NCBI GenBank assembly: GCA_035516175.1
Contig: DATJAO010000045.1
Location: 40,469-104,468 of the forward strand
Reading direction: 5' to 3'
Length of the DNA: 64,000 nt
Origin: DASPSR01 sp035516175
Lineage (GTDB): Bacteria; Nitrospirota; UBA9217
Shown: positions 62,281-64,000 of the stretch, piece by piece
Position numbering within the stretch: the first letter of the stretch is position 1
Layout: each line of letters starts with the position of its first letter
The notes under the pieces: model-generated
What the model saw: only the letters and a program-made list of their open reading frames with translations
Told to the model about the DNA's origin: nothing
Databases searched by the model: none
Position numbers and translations under genes: made by a program

Positions 62281-63120
62281 GTGAAAAAAAACTTGTTATC
62301 GCTGTCCATTCTGCTGCTACTGTGCTTTGCTGCGGAAAGCGGTGTCAGCTCTGCCAATGTCTTGCGGGTCCGAGACGGCAGGATTATCACGTTCAATCAG
62401 ATGATCGAGGAGGTGAAGAAGGTAAAAATCGTATTTTTTGGCGAGATACATGACAGTATTGAAGACCACGAAGCAGAGTTGGCTATCATCAGGGCATTAC
62501 ACGAATCCGATACTCCGATGTCCATTGGACTTGAAATGTTCAGATCCGACAGCCAAGATGCGCTCGACTCCTGGACTCGGGGGAAATCGTCACTGGAACA
62601 GTTCCTCCCTGCATACTACGATAACTGGCATATGCCCTGGATATTCTATCGTGAGATATTCTGGTACTCGCGGGAACATGAAATTCCCCTCATCGGGCTG
62701 AACATCCCTGACGAGATAGCAAAAAAGGTTGCGCGTCAGGGCTATGCGTCCCTGACTGAACAGGAGAAGAAGCACTTGCCGAGTGGCATCAGTTGCAATG
62801 TCGATGCGAGGTATATGGAGTTCATCAGAAAAGCTTATGCCGACCATTCCCTTCAAAATCGTCAGTTCGTGAATTTCTGTGAGGCCCAGATGGTTTGGGA
62901 CAAGTCGATGGCCCGGCACCTCGTGGAGTATCTGAAAAAGAAGCGTGGCGGGACCGTGGTGGTCCTGGCCGGGGTTGGTCATGCGTGGAAGCGGGGGATG
63001 CCTGAGCAAATTGCGATGGAGTCAAAGCACACCTATCGCGTGATCCTTCCGCTTATTCCCGGGCAGATAGAAAAAAAGACCGTCACTACAAAGGACGCTG
63101 ATTACGTTCTGCTGGAATAA
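62281..63120 (+). CDS. chaN: ChaN-family heme/iron-regulated lipoprotein-like protein
   Basis: A 279-residue exported protein with GTG start and a signal peptide (LLSLSILLLLCFAAESGVSSA). The ChaN/DUF399 signature is VFFGEIHDSIEDHEAEL (about residues 51-67), with NWHMPWIFYREIFWYSREHEI and VLAGVGHAWKRGMP further on. Family members bind heme cofacially. No clear lipobox Cys is seen; the Cys at residue 15 is within the hydrophobic core. It is in tandem with slp. Confidence 0.9.
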   Translation: MKKNLLSLSILLLLCFAAESGVSSANVLRVRDGRIITFNQMIEEVKKVKIVFFGEIHDSIEDHEAELAIIRALHESDTPMSIGLEMFRSDSQDALDSWTRGKSSLEQFLPAYYDNWHMPWIFYREIFWYSREHEIPLIGLNIPDEIAKKVARQGYASLTEQEKKHLPSGISCNVDARYMEFIRKAYADHSLQNRQFVNFCEAQMVWDKSMARHLVEYLKKKRGGTVVVLAGVGHAWKRGMPEQIAMESKHTYRVILPLIPGQIEKKTVTTKDADYVLLE

Positions 63121-63260
63121 ATCCTTGCTAAAGTGATCAGGAAGAAAAAAACACTTTGACAGGATGTCTAGGATAAATTCGGTTTGCTTGAAGGTCTATC
63201 ATCCAGTCAATCCTGTCTCATTTTATTATTGTTTCCATTTCGCTGTTGTAGTAGGGCTTG

Positions 63261-63545
63261 TTACTTGATCTTCTTGACAAACTCCTCAACCGGCAGGGCA
63301 GGGAGCGTCATAAGATGGACCGAGCCTCTCGATCCGATCTCGACCGACATCTTCATGACCGTCTCATTGTTTGGCGCTTCCACGATGTTGATAAAGTCGT
63401 AGGAACCGAGCAGGGCAAACTGCTTATGGATCTTTACCCCCATGGCTTCGACTTCTTTGTTCACTTCCATGATCCTTTCAGGCTTCTGTTTGATTGTCCT
63501 GCGCCCTTCATCCGTGAGGTTGCTGAGAATAATATAGTACGGCAT
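63261..63545 (-). CDS. GYD-domain protein
   Basis: A 94-residue ferredoxin-like fold protein. The signature is LGSYDFINIVEAPN (about residues 46-59); start MPYYIILSNLTDEGRRTI. The family is widespread in anaerobes and archaea and has no established function. GGAGGA lies 5 bases before the ATG. It lies between chaN and the tnpB start. Confidence 0.9.
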   Translation of the reverse strand: MPYYIILSNLTDEGRRTIKQKPERIMEVNKEVEAMGVKIHKQFALLGSYDFINIVEAPNNETVMKMSVEIGSRGSVHLMTLPALPVEEFVKKIK

Positions 63546-63821
63546 GGCGTCCTCCTCCTTGGTTCATGAGATTTTTTTAATAAAGCGGATAGTATGGAGT
63601 CGCTGCTACTTTGGAATTATTGTATTCTCCTGAATCTTAAATCTGTTATTATTATAGCTTCATTTTAAGTCGCCCGCATGTTAAAGTATTTTTTATCAAA
63701 ATGAGCCGTAATACCCCGTACTTCATGGCGTGGATATAAGGCGCTGCTAGCGAAGCGACCAGATTCGTGCTGATCTAAGTTAAGAGTATACAATCGTTCA
63801 CCTATATGATATAATTAATTA
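63546..63821. other. Intergenic region, possible left end of an IS605 element
   Basis: AT-rich in its first half. A CGCT-GCT-AGCG palindrome stands at 63742-63752, about 70 bases before the tnpB frame, in the place expected for a transposon left-end hairpin. No other gene. Confidence 0.4.
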
Positions 63822-64000
63822 TTGAGCGAATCTGCCAAAGAGCCCGATCCGCAAACAATGACCGCTGTCGGCAAGGTATTGGTAACTGACGACAGCACCG
63901 CCCTCCTGCTTGGGTTGCTCGGGTATTCCGCGACGAAGCTCTGGAACACCGCCGTGTGGCATGCCAAAGAAGCCTGGAAAACCACCGGCAAGATCCCTTC
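63822..64000 (+). CDS. tnpB: TnpB (IS200/IS605 OrfB) N-terminus, cut by right window edge
   Basis: Reading from TTG 63822 or ATG 63858, the frame gives KVLVTDDSTALLLGLLGYSA then TKLWNTAVWHAKEAWKTTGK and IP at the edge. LWN-x-A-x-W...R/EAW-x-TGKIP is the characteristic N-terminal part of OrfB/TnpB proteins, the RNA-guided nucleases of these transposons. The Asp/Glu catalytic part and the omega-RNA end lie outside the window. This is the only transposase-type gene seen. Confidence 0.75.
   Translation, partial: MSESAKEPDPQTMTAVGKVLVTDDSTALLLGLLGYSATKLWNTAVWHAKEAWKTTGKIP

Noticed and set aside
1..64000. CRISPR arrays, tRNA and rRNA genes
   Set aside because: I looked for regular direct repeats and for tRNA-like cloverleaf sequences in all spacers and saw none.

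Overview
This 64 kb window looks like a chromosomal segment of an anaerobic or facultative Gram-negative bacterium. The order ilvC-psd-pssA-leuA-leuC-leuD-leuB-asd, a membrane-anchored decaheme cytochrome c, the UbiA/UbiX pair, Slp and ChaN lipoproteins and DUF3786, DUF362 and DUF4388 proteins together suggest Nitrospirota (Thermodesulfovibrionia-like) or the former Deltaproteobacteria. That placement is an inference from gene content, not from a marker tree. Genes are dense, GC is about 50-55 percent, and most coding is on the plus strand. I found no rRNA, tRNA or CRISPR array.

Layout. 1-8 kb: branched-chain amino acid synthesis (ilvC, leuA, leuC, leuD, leuB) with two phospholipid genes (psd, pssA) embedded in it. 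8-11.6 kb: two aspartate-semialdehyde dehydrogenases of different subclasses, then the decaheme cytochrome. 11.5-18 kb: a decayed and an intact XRE regulator head to head, suhB, a DUF362-ferredoxin fusion, an HNH nuclease divergent from a repeat protein, an outer-membrane barrel, a DUF4388 protein and a 740-bp structured non-coding region. 18-23 kb: DUF3786, pyrF, pyrE, a decayed beta-propeller gene and an RpoD-like sigma factor. 23-31 kb: a phosphotransferase/CysC-like kinase pair, a ThiI-like enzyme, YceI, a flavin-binding protein, endonuclease V, SixA, an SGNH hydrolase and a small redox cassette. 31-42 kb: a PilB/GspE-like ATPase, an M28 peptidase, an acyl-activating/ACP/acyltransferase fusion, a patatin lipoprotein, UbiA, an MFS transporter and UbiX. 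42-54 kb: argS, tgt-yajC-secD-secF, a YkgJ protein, a lytic transglycosylase, a diguanylate cyclase and an ABC exporter. 54-64 kb: a degenerate hybrid histidine kinase, ilvA, mscL, a beta-hydroxyacid dehydrogenase, slp, chaN, a GYD protein, and the start of a tnpB gene cut by the window edge.

Most notable signals. (1) The thioredoxin-like gene at 29749-30066 has an in-frame TGA where relatives are expected to carry a conserved Cys. Family-like sequence continues past it for 30 codons, and a hairpin fitting the bacterial SECIS model lies just downstream, so this is a candidate selenoprotein. (2) Two dispersed copies of a roughly 117-bp structured sequence (18036-18152 and 34250-34365) resemble the right end/omega-RNA of IS200/IS605 TnpB elements. 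Neither has a tnpB gene, and their internal stem shows compensatory changes. A separate tnpB begins at the right edge. (3) The 1033-residue PAS-rich kinase at 54719-57820 has Cys in place of the phosphoacceptor His. (4) The 15.4 kb divergent promoters overlap in their -35 boxes, and one of them may give a leaderless mRNA.
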